64,000 nucleotides of DNA from Deefgea piscis. GTDB lineage: Bacteria; Pseudomonadota; Gammaproteobacteria; Burkholderiales; Chitinibacteraceae. The notes beneath the pieces were generated by a model. The model ran no database searches and was not told the origin of the DNA. It saw only the letters and a program-made list of their open reading frames with translations. The stretch spans positions 310,001 to 374,000 of the forward strand of contig NZ_CP081149.1 in NCBI RefSeq assembly GCF_019665785.1, written 5' to 3'. The translations under genes and the position numbers were made by a program. Below are positions 9,134 to 18,188 of this stretch, in pieces; the first letter of the stretch is position 1, and each line of letters starts with the position of its first letter.

Positions 9134-9468
9134 TGCCTATTACGATGTGAATTTTTACGTTCATCGGCAATTTATAGCTTGATATAGCGCAAACCCCTTC
9201 TATACCCCCTCCCCGCATAATCCCGCAGCCCTTTATTTAATAAGATTGATTATCAATACCCATAGTATCAATCGACATTGCGGCATTGTTAGTCAAAATC
9301 AATCGACGTGATCTTTATAATTAAATTTCACTATTTAAAAACGCTACATATACTGCAAACACCTTAGTTAAACCAGAGCGCCAGCGATGCTCAATTTGCT
9401 TTTCGAATCCTTCATAGCGTTAGAAGAAATTAGCGCTAATTTTGCCGCCAGCCATTAGGAGAAAGACC
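9134..9468. promoter_or_regulatory. Catalase upstream region with ATCAATCGAC repeats
   Basis: The 335-bp region holds a near-palindrome TTGATTATCAA (about 9246-9256) and two direct copies of ATCAATCGAC at 9267-9276 and 9298-9307, 31 bp apart (about three helical turns). This spacing suggests cooperative binding of a regulator to one face of the DNA. Catalase genes are often controlled by OxyR or Fur, but neither consensus is clear. No gene is seen. Confidence 0.4.
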
Positions 9469-10905
9469 ATGAGCCAATGTCCATTTCAAACCACCACTGC
9501 CGGTGCGCAAATTGCCGACAATCAAAATAGCCTGACCGCAGGTCCACGTGGCCCTGTTTTGCTGCAAGACTGGCAGTTGCTGGAAAAACTAGCGCATCAA
9601 AATCGTGAGCGAATTCCTGAGCGCGTAGTCCACGCTAAAGGCTGGGGCGCGCATGGTACGTTTACGGTGACGCACGATATTAGCCAATACACCAAGGCGA
9701 ATATTTTTGGTGCCATCGGCAAAAAAACTGAATTGCTGGCGCGTTTTTCTACTGTGGCCGGTGAATTGGGCGCGGCGGACGCCGAACGCGATGTGCGCGG
9801 TTTTGCGGTGAAGTTTTATACCGAAGAAGGCAATTGGGATTTGGTCGGCAATAATACGCCGGTGTTTTTTATCCGCGATCCGTTGAAATTCCCTGACTTT
9901 ATCCACACGCAAAAACGCCATCCCCGCACGCATTTACGTTCCAATACCGCAATGTGGGATTACTGGTCGTTGTCGCCAGAGTCTTTGCATCAAGTAACGA
10001 TTTTGTTCTCTGATCGCGGCTTGCCAACCGATGTTCGCCATATGAATGGCTATGGCTCGCACACATTTAGCTTTATTAACGCCAAAAACGAGCGTTTTTG
10101 GGTGAAATTTCACTTTAAAACGCAGCAAGGCCATCGTCATTGGACCAATGCCGAAGCCGCTGCAGTCGTCGGGCAAACTCGCGAAAGCACGCAAGAAGAT
10201 TTATTGAGCGCGATTGATAAAGGCGATTTCCCACGCTGGACGGTGTCGGTGCAAATCATGCCAGAAGCCGACGCGGATAAAACCAGCTACAACCCGTTTG
10301 ATTTGACCAAAGTATGGCCACACGGCGATTACCCTTTGATCGAAGTCGGCGTGATGGAATTAAACCGCAATCTGGTGAATTATTTTGCCGAGCTAGAACA
10401 AGCGTCATTTAGCCCATCCAATATTGTTCCGGGGATTGGTTTTTCTCCAGACAAAGTGTTGCAAGCGCGCTTATTTAGCTATGCCGATGCACACCGCTAT
10501 CGCCTTGGTACGCATTACGAATCATTGCCAGTCAATGCGCCAAAATGCCCAGTGCATACCTACCATCGCGACGGTGCAATGAACTTTATGCCAATGGATA
10601 AAAATCCAGATGCGTATTACGAGCCAAATTCGTTTGGCGGCCCGGTCGCCAATCCTGCTGTGGCTGAGCCACCGCTTAAAATCAGCGGCGATGCCGATCG
10701 CTTTAATCACCGCGAAGGCAACGATGATTATTCGCAACCGCGCGCGCTGTGGGCGATGTTTGATGAAGGCCAAAAATCACGCTTGTATAGCAATTTGGCC
10801 GCTGCGATGAAGGGTGTGCCGGAATTTATTATTGAGCGCCAATTGGGGCACTTTGCTTTGATTCACCCAGATTACGCTGCTGGTGTACGCGCCGCTTTGA
10901 AATAA
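9469..10905 (+). CDS. katA: Haem catalase (clade 3 size)
   Basis: 478 aa from the ATG at 9469 with AGGAGA upstream; the in-frame TTG at 9442 overlaps this site and is unlikely. Key residues are present: the catalytic His in [12 protein letters not shown], the Asn in [12 protein letters not shown], and the proximal haem Tyr in [14 protein letters not shown]. The enzyme dismutates H2O2 to water and oxygen in the cytoplasm. The length of about 480 residues, without a C-terminal flavodoxin-like domain, places it with small-subunit catalases. It is monocistronic, with its own upstream repeats and terminator. Confidence 0.96.
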   Translation: MSQCPFQTTTAGAQIADNQNSLTAGPRGPVLLQDWQLLEKLAHQNRERIPERVVHAKGWGAHGTFTVTHDISQYTKANIFGAIGKKTELLARFSTVAGELGAADAERDVRGFAVKFYTEEGNWDLVGNNTPVFFIRDPLKFPDFIHTQKRHPRTHLRSNTAMWDYWSLSPESLHQVTILFSDRGLPTDVRHMNGYGSHTFSFINAKNERFWVKFHFKTQQGHRHWTNAEAAAVVGQTRESTQEDLLSAIDKGDFPRWTVSVQIMPEADADKTSYNPFDLTKVWPHGDYPLIEVGVMELNRNLVNYFAELEQASFSPSNIVPGIGFSPDKVLQARLFSYADAHRYRLGTHYESLPVNAPKCPVHTYHRDGAMNFMPMDKNPDAYYEPNSFGGPVANPAVAEPPLKISGDADRFNHREGNDDYSQPRALWAMFDEGQKSRLYSNLAAAMKGVPEFIIERQLGHFALIHPDYAAGVRAALK

Positions 10906-10928
10906 GCTCGCTCTCACCGGATTAACCC

Positions 10929-10958
10929 AATCAGCCCGCTTTGTCGGGCTGATTTTTT
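10929..10958 (+). terminator. Terminator after katA
   Basis: AATCAGCCC and GGGCTGATT form a 9-bp stem with an 8-nt loop, followed by a T run. Confidence 0.9.
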
Positions 10959-11018
10959 ATCTAGAAGCGCAATCTTTGTTAGCATAGCGAGATTGTTTGA
11001 TTTTCTTTTGGAGTCGTA

Positions 11019-11687
11019 ATGAGCACCCTCGCTTGTGTCACCGTTGAAACCGCCCCCAATCCAACTGCCAGCGTAATTTGGCTACACGGCCTTGGCGCTG
11101 ATGGGAATGATTTTGTGAGCATTGTGCCGGAGCTAGGTCTACCAAGCGATTTAGCCGTACGCTTTATTTTCCCGCATGCGCCGATGATGCCGATTACTTG
11201 TAATAACGGCTATGTGATGCGCGCTTGGTACGATATTGTGCATTTTGATCAAATTAGCCGCCAAGCCGATATCGCTGGCGTTGAGCAATCCGTAGCGGCG
11301 ATTCGCGCCCTGATTGCCGCAGAAAACGCCAAAGGGATACCCACCGACCGTATCGTGCTGGCGGGCTTTTCCCAAGGCGGTGCCATTGCCTATACCGCGG
11401 GTTTAACTCACCCAGCAGCCTTAGCAGGCATTGTGGCTTTGTCGACCTATCTGCCAGCAGAATCTTTACTGACGCCAGCGACGATTGCCGCCAACCAAAA
11501 TACGCCAGTATTGGCCGCCCACGGCAGCCACGACCCCGTGGTTGGCATTAGCCTCGGTGAAAAAGCCAAACAATTTGTCGCTGATTTAGGGGTGAAAGTC
11601 CAATGGCAGACCTACCCAATTCAGCATTCGGTTTGCTTGCCTGAGATCCAATTGATTGGGCAGTTTATTACTAAGTCTTTGGCGTAA
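11019..11687 (+). CDS. Carboxylesterase / acyl-protein thioesterase family hydrolase
   Basis: 222 aa, a compact alpha/beta hydrolase of the phospholipase/carboxylesterase family (PF02230 type). WLHGLGADGNDF forms the oxyanion region. The probable triad is Ser118 in GFSQGG, Asp172 in HGSHDPVV and His203 in IQHSVC. HAPMMPITCNNGYVMRAWYD is diagnostic of this family. Such enzymes hydrolyse short-chain esters or lysophospholipids. GGAG precedes the ATG. Natural substrate unknown. Confidence 0.9.
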   Translation: MSTLACVTVETAPNPTASVIWLHGLGADGNDFVSIVPELGLPSDLAVRFIFPHAPMMPITCNNGYVMRAWYDIVHFDQISRQADIAGVEQSVAAIRALIAAENAKGIPTDRIVLAGFSQGGAIAYTAGLTHPAALAGIVALSTYLPAESLLTPATIAANQNTPVLAAHGSHDPVVGISLGEKAKQFVADLGVKVQWQTYPIQHSVCLPEIQLIGQFITKSLA

Positions 11688-11691
11688 ATTC

Positions 11692-11840
11692 ACGCCACCA
11701 CGTGCGCAAATCTTGCAGATTTTCGCACCCTACGATTTGTTGGGTATTTAATTGCAGTGCTTTATTTACAAAGCTTTCCGATCAATACCCAACAAAAAAT
11801 CCCGCTAAATAGGGTGCACAAGTTTGCGCACGCGGTGAAT
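11692..11840. repeat. Intergenic inverted-repeat element
   Basis: Two arms of about 54 bp (about 11694-11747 and 11786-11838) are imperfect reverse complements. Both have CACC(A/G)CGTGCGCAAA at the outside, a CACCCTA core, and TTGTTGGGTATT at the inside. The spacer is about 38 bp. The element fills nearly the whole gap between the convergent esterase and hydrolase genes. It resembles a non-coding miniature inverted-repeat element, or a large bidirectional termination hairpin. No transposase is present. Confidence 0.6.
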
Positions 11841-11846
11841 CGCGAT

Positions 11847-12590
11847 TTAAGCCAAAACAAAATCGGCGATGCGCTGACCTAAACGCAGGCGATCGGCTTG
11901 CCGGGCAAAGGTATGATCGGCATCAGCCCAAGCTTCAAACTGGCAGCAGGGCAAACACGCCGCCACTTGTTCGCCAATCTCCACCGGTACAGCAGCATCA
12001 GCTTGGCCATGCACCACCAAAGCGGGGACTTCAAGACTGGCTAAGCCCGAAAACGGCGCGAGTTGCGCCAATTCTTGGCGAAATTGCGCGCTAATCTCTA
12101 GCCCTAAAAAATCCACGCCACCGGCAGCCCCCAGCTGTGGATTACTCGCCGCCACCGATTCAACAATTTGCGCCAAATTGGCTGCTGGCGCCAATAAGCA
12201 TAATGAGCGAATCAATGCCGAATCGGCCAAAGCGGTTTGCAGTGCCACCAAACCGCCCATGCTAAATCCGAGCAAATGCCGTTGGTATTGTGGATAGTTT
12301 TTAGCTAAATACGCCAATAAATGCTGGGTTTGAGCCGCTTGATTAGCCACCGAAACCTCAGCAAATTCACCATCACTCTCGCCGCAGCCCAAAAAATCAA
12401 AGCGAAACACCGCAATGCCACGTTCGGCCAATACGCGCGCCAAAGTAACAAAAAAATAGGTGTATTCCACTCGATTGCCAGTAAAGCCATGCAGCATCAA
12501 TACCGCTTGCTCAGCCTGATCGGGCAAATGCGCGCTACCGATCAGCTGCAAGCCGGCCATTTCAACATTTAAAGGCGTAATCGCAGTCAT
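11847..12590 (-). CDS. Alpha/beta hydrolase
   Basis: 247 aa. LMLHGFTGNRVEYTYFFVTLARVLAERGIAVFRFDFLGCGESDG is the canonical opening of the serine aminopeptidase / Hydrolase_4 group. The likely triad is Ser110 in GFSMGG, Asp198 in HGQADAAVP and His226 in DADHTF. The protein is probably cytoplasmic, with no signal peptide. It starts 9 bp after hemL ends on the same strand, so it is probably translated from the hemL transcript. Substrate unknown; related proteins are cinnamoyl-ester or short-acyl esterases. Confidence 0.85.
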   Translation of the reverse strand: MTAITPLNVEMAGLQLIGSAHLPDQAEQAVLMLHGFTGNRVEYTYFFVTLARVLAERGIAVFRFDFLGCGESDGEFAEVSVANQAAQTQHLLAYLAKNYPQYQRHLLGFSMGGLVALQTALADSALIRSLCLLAPAANLAQIVESVAASNPQLGAAGGVDFLGLEISAQFRQELAQLAPFSGLASLEVPALVVHGQADAAVPVEIGEQVAACLPCCQFEAWADADHTFARQADRLRLGQRIADFVLA

Positions 12591-12599
12591 ATTGGCCTC

Positions 12600-13874
12600 T
12601 TAGCAGCGACTTAAAGCGATTTTTGCCGCCGCCAAAGTGGCTTCGATATCAGCATCGCTATGCGCAGCCGAAACAAAACCAGCTTCAAATGCCGATGGGG
12701 CTAAATAAACGCCTTGATCGAGCATCGCATGGAAAAAAGCATTAAATCGGGTGCGATCCGATGCCATCACATCAGCAAATGACGTTGGCACAACTTCGGC
12801 GAAATACACACCAAACATCCCCCCTACTGACTGCGCGCAAAGTCCGTGATCTTTGCCTAATTCATTTAATCCTGCGACTAACTTCGCCGTTTGTGCGCTT
12901 AACTTCGCAAAGAAATCATCTTGTCTAATTTCGGCTAACGTCGCCAATCCTGCAGCAACGGCAACTGGATTTCCCGACAAAGTACCAGCTTGATACACCG
13001 GGCCTAAAGGCGCTAAATAGCCCATGATATCGGCACGACCACCGAAAGCGGCCAAAGGCATGCCCCCACCCACGACCTTACCTAAGCAAGTTAGATCTGG
13101 CGTAATACCGTGAAAACCTTGCGTACACTGCAAGCCAACACGAAAGCCGGTCATGACTTCGTCGTAAATCAATACTGCGCCATGCTGCGTGGTTAAATTA
13201 CGCATTGCCGCGACAAATTGCGCGCTCGGCTGCACCATATTCATATTGCCAGCGATAGGCTCAACAATAATTGCGGCAATTTCACTGCCTTGCTCGGCAA
13301 ATAAGGCTTCAAGCGCCGCCACATCGTTGTAAGGTAAAACAATCGTATCGGCCGCAACTGCTGCAGGCACCCCAGCTGACGATGGATTACCAAATGTAAG
13401 CAAACCAGAGCCCGCTTTCACCAACAAGCTATCGGCATGGCCGTGGTAGCAACCCTCAAACTTGATCAATTTATCGCGACCCGTAAAGCCACGCGCCAAA
13501 CGAATAGCGCTCATCGTCGCCTCGGTACCGCTCGATACCAAACGAACTTGCTCTAAAGAAGGCAACATTTCGCACAATACATCGGCAATTGTCACTTCGG
13601 CCTCGGTGGGAGCACCAAAACTCATACCATTTTTAGCGGTATCGATCACCGCCTCGATCACTTTCGGGTGCGCATGACCCAAAATCAATGGTCCCCACGA
13701 GCCAACGTAATCAATGTATTTTTTGCCATCGGCATCCCATACATAAGCGCCCTCGCCCTTAGTAAAAAAGCATGGCGTACCACCCACCGAGCCAAAAGCG
13801 CGTACTGGCGAGTTCACACCACCGGGAATATGTTTTTTAGCCGATTCAAATAGCTGTTCATTACGTGTAGTCAT
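12600..13874 (-). CDS. hemL: Glutamate-1-semialdehyde 2,1-aminomutase
   Basis: 424 aa, full length. A PLP-dependent class-III aminotransferase fold: [10 protein letters not shown] near the N-terminus, [43 protein letters not shown], and the PLP-binding Lys266 in [11 protein letters not shown]. It converts glutamate-1-semialdehyde to 5-aminolevulinate, entering the C5 tetrapyrrole pathway. hemJ, a later haem-pathway gene, lies 3 kb upstream on the same strand. A pair of inverted GGTATAT-type motifs lies 23-64 bp upstream of the start. Confidence 0.97.
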   Translation of the reverse strand: MTTRNEQLFESAKKHIPGGVNSPVRAFGSVGGTPCFFTKGEGAYVWDADGKKYIDYVGSWGPLILGHAHPKVIEAVIDTAKNGMSFGAPTEAEVTIADVLCEMLPSLEQVRLVSSGTEATMSAIRLARGFTGRDKLIKFEGCYHGHADSLLVKAGSGLLTFGNPSSAGVPAAVAADTIVLPYNDVAALEALFAEQGSEIAAIIVEPIAGNMNMVQPSAQFVAAMRNLTTQHGAVLIYDEVMTGFRVGLQCTQGFHGITPDLTCLGKVVGGGMPLAAFGGRADIMGYLAPLGPVYQAGTLSGNPVAVAAGLATLAEIRQDDFFAKLSAQTAKLVAGLNELGKDHGLCAQSVGGMFGVYFAEVVPTSFADVMASDRTRFNAFFHAMLDQGVYLAPSAFEAGFVSAAHSDADIEATLAAAKIALSRC

Positions 13875-14686
13875 TTGTTATTCCTTGTAAAACAATGGGT
13901 ATATAGATAAAAGCCTTAATTTATAATGATTTTATTCATATACCTACTAAAAATTGTAGCAAACCACAACAAAGTACGTAGCCTACAAAAAACAAGAACA
14001 TACTTGTGTTTTTGGCAAAAAAGACGCAAATGACATAAAAAAACACCACAAACGCCACCGGCCACAGCCCAATACAGCATCTTTTCTTTCGCCAGCAGCA
14101 AGCCACATATCAAAAGAGAATATTTAATCCAAAAACACACCGAAATCGAAACAAATCGCCCTTTTAGCGACCTAGATTATGCAATAAAGATCGACCAAAG
14201 TGGGCGGCCAACATCACTTCATACAAACCATGTAAGGCGAGGCAATCAATTTAGGCTTTGCATTTGAGTGCCAATAGAGCAAAACCGTTTATAGGCCGAG
14301 TAAAACGCAGCCGAAGACTACTTTTAGCATAAAAATCGTCGGCATTAAGACGCAATAATGCCTTTTGGCGAGGATTTATCATGGAAGCAGCGCATTGGGT
14401 TTGGCAAAAAAGGTCTAAGTTCATGATCAATCAGAGTTTGCGCCTCGAAACACACGCTGCCGATTAATATTTAATCAGTCACGATAAATAGTTACCCACA
14501 TAGCACTGATTTTTATATAAAAAATGGCTGTTTTGACGTATTTTGCTGTGGGTTTTCAGGATTGTTTGGCGTGCTGATTTTATCGTAATAGCTATTTGCT
14601 ATTGGTTGTTTCTGGTGGGTATCTGAATATATTCCATATAAATAAAGGCGTAGCGATATATACATCAATATTTTTGAACAAGCTTC
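13875..14686. other. 812-bp region without a supported gene
   Basis: The hemL promoter must lie at the left end. GGGTATAT (13897-13904) and ATATACC (13938-13944) form an inverted pair there. A minus-strand open frame at 13916-14140 encodes a Cys/Leu-rich 74-aa product without a convincing ribosome site and is not accepted. The rest is AT-rich with short repeats but no recognisable gene, RNA or remnant. Confidence 0.45.
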
Positions 14687-15103
14687 CTAGGCCAATGTGG
14701 CAGCCGTGTTTTGATCGGTGGGATGATTCACGCCATCATAGATTTTAATGTTTGGAATTTGGTATGGATTAACGCCCTCAAGGCATCCGACGTTATAGCC
14801 ATATAGATGCGGATTTGAGCGGCGTTGATGGTGGGTATAAATCCCGCATACTGAGCAAAAGTAATGCTTGGCAGTTTGAGTATTAAATTGATACAGCCGC
14901 AGAACGTCTTCGCCCTGAATAATTTTAATACCGGACAACAACACCGAAGCCACCACCGCGCCTTTGCGTCGACATATCGAGCAATCACAATGCCGAGGAT
15001 CAACAATGCCATCGGGCAAATCAATCTCTAATACCACCGCACCGCAATGACAACTGGCTTGGTGCTTTAGCTGAATAACTGTCTCACCCACTCTCTTGAT
15101 CAT
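14687..15103 (-). CDS. GFA/CENP-V family zinc protein
   Basis: 138 aa. Seven cysteines in the family pattern bind structural and catalytic zinc: C18 and C20 (CHC), C39, C41 and C44 (CDCSIC), and C83 and C86 (CSVC), followed by GIYTHH. The family includes glutathione-dependent formaldehyde-activating enzyme, but most members have unproven roles. The next gene upstream on this strand, the acetyltransferase, ends 35 bp away. Confidence 0.85.
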   Translation of the reverse strand: MIKRVGETVIQLKHQASCHCGAVVLEIDLPDGIVDPRHCDCSICRRKGAVVASVLLSGIKIIQGEDVLRLYQFNTQTAKHYFCSVCGIYTHHQRRSNPHLYGYNVGCLEGVNPYQIPNIKIYDGVNHPTDQNTAATLA

Positions 15104-15138
15104 TGCAATCCTCGCGTCATTTTAAACTGCACCTGCGT

Positions 15139-15693
15139 CTAAACCTGCTCAATATACTCCCGCCGCAAGACCCCAAACTGCACAAAATCGTTGAACTTGC
15201 CACCCCAAAATCCAGCCTCACGCAACTGGCCTTCGTGAACAAAACCGAGCTTGGGCATCAATTTAAGTGATGCTAAATTGTCAGGATGAATTTGTGCTTC
15301 TATGCGGTTGAGGTTCATTACGCGAAAACCATACGGCAAAATGGCAGCTAAGGCCTCTTGCATCAAACCTTGCCCCCACGCCGATTGGGCTAGCTCGTAG
15401 CCGACCATCGCGGAGCGCCAAGCGTGATTCCAACGGAAAAATCCGCAACTACCCAGCAATTTTCCATCTGATTTTTGGCTAATGCCCCAGCGAATACCGG
15501 AGTTTCCCTCACCACGCCAGTGTGAAAAAGTGGCCACCAAGGCCTTCGCTTGCGCTAATTCAATCAAAGGATCAGAACCAAAGTATCGCATCACTTCAGC
15601 ACAGCCATGAATATCAAGCAGAGCTTGTGCATCGGCATCGACAATTTCACGCAGGATAAGGTGCTCAGTGTGTAAAACTGGAAAATCGCTCAT
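15139..15693 (-). CDS. GNAT N-acetyltransferase (RimJ/RimL type)
   Basis: 184 aa from the ATG at 15693; a longer GTG frame would overlap the preceding gene. RLILREIVDADAQALLDIHG-like opening, then the acetyl-CoA loop region VGYELAQSAWGQGLMQEALAAILPYGF and the closing RIEAQIHPDNLASLKLMPKLGFVHEGQLREA, typical of the RimJ/RimL ribosomal-protein acetyltransferase group. The true acceptor is unknown. It is 2 bp downstream of the CYTH gene and so is part of its operon. Confidence 0.87.
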   Translation of the reverse strand: MSDFPVLHTEHLILREIVDADAQALLDIHGCAEVMRYFGSDPLIELAQAKALVATFSHWRGEGNSGIRWGISQKSDGKLLGSCGFFRWNHAWRSAMVGYELAQSAWGQGLMQEALAAILPYGFRVMNLNRIEAQIHPDNLASLKLMPKLGFVHEGQLREAGFWGGKFNDFVQFGVLRREYIEQV

Positions 15694-15695
15694 GC

Positions 15696-16160
15696 TTAAA
15701 ACCAACGACTAAACGGCGTAATTGACAGTGCGCTGTTGTAATAGCGCGCATCTCCCGAAACTTCTGCACCTAGCCATTCTGGCTGTGGATAAGTGCTATT
15801 TTCGCTAGCCAGCTCGAGTTCTGCGACGATTAAGCCGGCATTGTCGCCATGAAACTCATCAATCTCAAAGGTGTGCTGCTCAATGCTGAGTAAGTGCCGA
15901 GTTTTATCCAAAACTTGCGGGCAAAGTTTGAGTAATTCGACAGCTTCCGCCAGCGGGATTTCATATTCAAATTCAGAGCGGCTAATTCCAGAATTTTTAC
16001 CTTTAATCGTCAAGAATGCAGCGTCGCCTTTCACCCGAACTCGCACGGTGCGCTCAGGATCGGTGCATAAATAGCCTTGCGCGATGCGTGTACTACGATG
16101 AACATCGCTGCGCCAAGTGTCATTTTTAAGTAAAAATTTTCTTTCGATTTCAACGGCCAT
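15696..16160 (-). CDS. CYTH-domain protein (class IV cyclase / triphosphatase type)
   Basis: 154 aa, a single CYTH domain. The signature ExExK is E4, E6 and K8 (VEIERKF). RTVRVRVKGDAAFLTIKGKNSG gives the tunnel-lining basic residues, and VAELEL the acidic ones. Stand-alone short CYTH proteins usually hydrolyse inorganic triphosphate; a few are adenylate cyclases. The ATG overlaps the stop of the upstream lipoprotein gene by one base (TAATG), so translation is coupled. Confidence 0.88.
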   Translation of the reverse strand: MAVEIERKFLLKNDTWRSDVHRSTRIAQGYLCTDPERTVRVRVKGDAAFLTIKGKNSGISRSEFEYEIPLAEAVELLKLCPQVLDKTRHLLSIEQHTFEIDEFHGDNAGLIVAELELASENSTYPQPEWLGAEVSGDARYYNSALSITPFSRWF

Positions 16161-16552
16161 TATTCAACCGCCTTTTTAATTTTGGCGGATTCGCGTAAAT
16201 GATAAGCGCCATCGTCGGCTTTGTAGACGTTTTTATTCCAATCGCTTTCGATCTCAAATACGCCCCAATCTTGGTGTTTTTGATCAATCAATGCCTGCCG
16301 TGCTTCATCGGCGCTGCAATACACGCCCATACCACGATAGAAATTTTCTGGGTCGAGTAGCGCGGTTGGAAAGTCGGCGGGTAAATCAGCTTTCGCCGTC
16401 CGTCCTGGCGCTGGCTCACTTTGCGGGCTGGCCAGAATCTCTTTAATTTGATTTGGGCCGATGGCGTAAACGCCACATTGCTTGGTGGTTGGCGCAGTTT
16501 CGCCGCATCCGGCAAGTAAGGCGACCAGTAAAATAGGCAGCATGATTTTCAT
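16160..16552 (-). CDS. Hypothetical lipoprotein
   Basis: 130 aa. The signal peptide ends in a lipobox, LLAGC, with the lipidated Cys at residue 16, so the product should be anchored to a membrane facing the periplasm. The mature part has no family I recognise; it contains two further cysteines (CGVYAIG and GVYCSADE) that could form a disulfide. The stop shares one base with the CYTH start. Function unknown. Confidence 0.7.
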   Translation of the reverse strand: MKIMLPILLVALLAGCGETAPTTKQCGVYAIGPNQIKEILASPQSEPAPGRTAKADLPADFPTALLDPENFYRGMGVYCSADEARQALIDQKHQDWGVFEIESDWNKNVYKADDGAYHLRESAKIKKAVE

Positions 16553-16570
16553 TTTTTAATCCTTTTGCAT

Positions 16571-16603
16571 AAAAGTTGGGCTATCTCGCAATGGATAGCC
16601 CAA
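16571..16603 (-). terminator. Terminator after hemJ
   Basis: TTGGGCTATC (16576-16585) and GATAGCCCAA (16594-16603) form a perfect 10-bp stem. On the minus strand a short T run follows. It separates hemJ from the lipoprotein-CYTH-acetyltransferase unit. Confidence 0.75.
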
Positions 16604-16606
16604 AAA

Positions 16607-17029
16607 TTAAAACGGTTTAACAATCACCAAAATCACGATGGCAAATAAAATCAGCACCGGCACTTCATTAAAAAAACGAAACCACACATGGCTGCGGGTA
16701 TTTTTATTGGCAGCAAAAGCCAATACCATTTGGCGACAGGCAATATGGTAGCCGACTAAAATTGCGACTAAGGCTAATTTGGCATGCATCCAGCGCCAGC
16801 CTTCTCCCATATAAAAGTCATAAAAACCCCAGGTCCAGACCCCAAAAATTAACGCCAAAATGCCCAGTGGCGTCATAAATCGATAGAGTTTATGCGCCAT
16901 TAAATTAAGCCTAGCTAACTCATCGGTCTGTTTGGCCATGGCTAAATTGACAAAAATACGCGGTAAATAAAATAGCCCAGCAAACCAGCTAATTACAAAA
17001 ATCAAATGTAATGATTTAATCCACAGCAC
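16607..17029 (-). CDS. hemJ: HemJ-type protoporphyrinogen IX oxidase
   Basis: 140 aa, four hydrophobic helices. The opening WIKSLHLIFVISWFAGLFYLPRIFV with His8 is the conserved HemJ/UPF0093 signature, and WMHAKL gives the second conserved histidine region. HemJ oxidises protoporphyrinogen IX to protoporphyrin IX in the inner membrane in bacteria that lack HemG and HemY. It shares the neighbourhood and strand with hemL, which fits tetrapyrrole synthesis. Confidence 0.9.
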   Translation of the reverse strand: MLWIKSLHLIFVISWFAGLFYLPRIFVNLAMAKQTDELARLNLMAHKLYRFMTPLGILALIFGVWTWGFYDFYMGEGWRWMHAKLALVAILVGYHIACRQMVLAFAANKNTRSHVWFRFFNEVPVLILFAIVILVIVKPF

Positions 17030-17069
17030 GGCTTTTCCTTATTTGTGCTAACAAGCAAAGCTAACTGCG

Positions 17070-17942
17070 TTAAGACGCGTTTTTCTTTGGCTTGCCACTG
17101 GGTTTTGGTTTGTTTTTAGCCGTCTCATAGAGCGGCATCACCACCGGGATTTTGGCTTGTAATTCGGCAATCCGCGTATTGCTCGAAGGATGAGTCGACA
17201 TAAATTCCAGCCCTTTACCTGCGCCTTGGGCCGCCATTTTTTGCCATAAACTCACTGCAGCATTCGGGTTATACCCAGCACGCGCGGCCAGCTCTAAGCC
17301 AATGGCATCGGCTTCGCTTTCACTGGTTCGACTATTGGGCAATGAGTAACTGACATCCACCAAGGTATTTAAACCGCTACCAGCAAGATCTTGGTAGGCA
17401 TCATATTTACCGCCAGTGACGATAGAAAACAGCTGCATACCACCTTGTAAAGCAATGGTTTTGCCGTATTCCTCGCTCATTTTTTCACGCCCATGTTCGC
17501 GCAAGGCATGCGCGATTTCGTGGCCCATGATTTGCGCGATCTCATCGTCAGTGAGTTTTAAGCGCTCAATAATACCGGTGTAAAACATAATTTTACCGCC
17601 GGACATACAATAGGCATTGAGTTCAGGGCTTTTTTCTACATTCACTTCCCATTGCCACTGCAAAGCATCAGGGCGAAATACCGCCGTTTGCGGAATGAGT
17701 CGCTGAGCAATATCGCGAACTCGCCGCACCGTGGGGTCGTTACTCGGTAAAAGCTTACCTTGGGATGCTGATTTTTTAATGGTTTCGGCATAGCTAGCGG
17801 CCGACATTTGATCAACTTGCTGACTAGACAGCAGCATGCTTTGTTTACGCGTAGCGCCAATTGCCCCCGCTTGGGTGGTGTTCACTTGCTGACAAGCCGT
17901 CAACATCGAGGCTATCGCTAAACTAAGAATTAATCGTTTCAT
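17070..17942 (-). CDS. M48-family periplasmic metalloprotease, lipoprotein
   Basis: 290 aa. The signal peptide ends in a lipobox with Cys17 (MLTAC). Zinc motif HEIAH at 141-145, with the third ligand in ESEADAIGLELAARAGY. YCMSGGKIMFYTGII and the final STHPSSNTRIAEL are typical of the BepA/LoiP group of Oma1-like proteases, which act in outer-membrane protein quality control. The C-terminus is Lys/Pro-rich. Unlike BepA there is no TPR domain, so it is closer to LoiP/YggG. Confidence 0.9.
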   Translation of the reverse strand: MKRLILSLAIASMLTACQQVNTTQAGAIGATRKQSMLLSSQQVDQMSAASYAETIKKSASQGKLLPSNDPTVRRVRDIAQRLIPQTAVFRPDALQWQWEVNVEKSPELNAYCMSGGKIMFYTGIIERLKLTDDEIAQIMGHEIAHALREHGREKMSEEYGKTIALQGGMQLFSIVTGGKYDAYQDLAGSGLNTLVDVSYSLPNSRTSESEADAIGLELAARAGYNPNAAVSLWQKMAAQGAGKGLEFMSTHPSSNTRIAELQAKIPVVMPLYETAKNKPKPSGKPKKNAS

Positions 17943-17960
17943 CGGCCTACTCCAGCAAAA

Positions 17961-18125
17961 TTAGATTTGCACCATTTCAAAATCATCTTTGCGTGCACCG
18001 CAATCAGGACAAGTCCAATTCATTGGCACGTCCTCCCACTTGGTTCCCGCCGGTATACCGTCTTCTGGCCGGCCTTCAGCTTCATCGTAAATAAACGCAC
18101 AGATTAGGCACATATATTTTTTCAT
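17961..18125 (-). CDS. Rubredoxin
   Basis: 54 aa, found by reading the minus strand directly. Two iron-binding pairs are seen, CLIC (residues 6-9) and CPDC (39-42), with the usual Y-E/D-rich turn and WEDVP between. It binds one Fe(Cys)4 and carries single electrons in the cytoplasm. It sits between the M48 protease and the divergent thiD, the customary betaproteobacterial position of a rubredoxin near thiD and hemL. Confidence 0.95.
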   Translation of the reverse strand: MKKYMCLICAFIYDEAEGRPEDGIPAGTKWEDVPMNWTCPDCGARKDDFEMVQI

Positions 18126-18188
18126 TGCGATAAGTCACTCAGAGTGGTTTAGAATTCTAATTTTACCGAACAAAGAAAATCTGTGCTT

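Noticed and set aside
13916..14140. Minus-strand 74-aa open frame upstream of hemL
   Set aside because: Cys/Leu-rich composition without a ribosome site or a recognisable family; it overlaps the likely hemL promoter.
14381..14467. 28-codon plus-strand frame with GAGG upstream
   Set aside because: Too short to support and no conservation information; the ribosome-site match could be chance.
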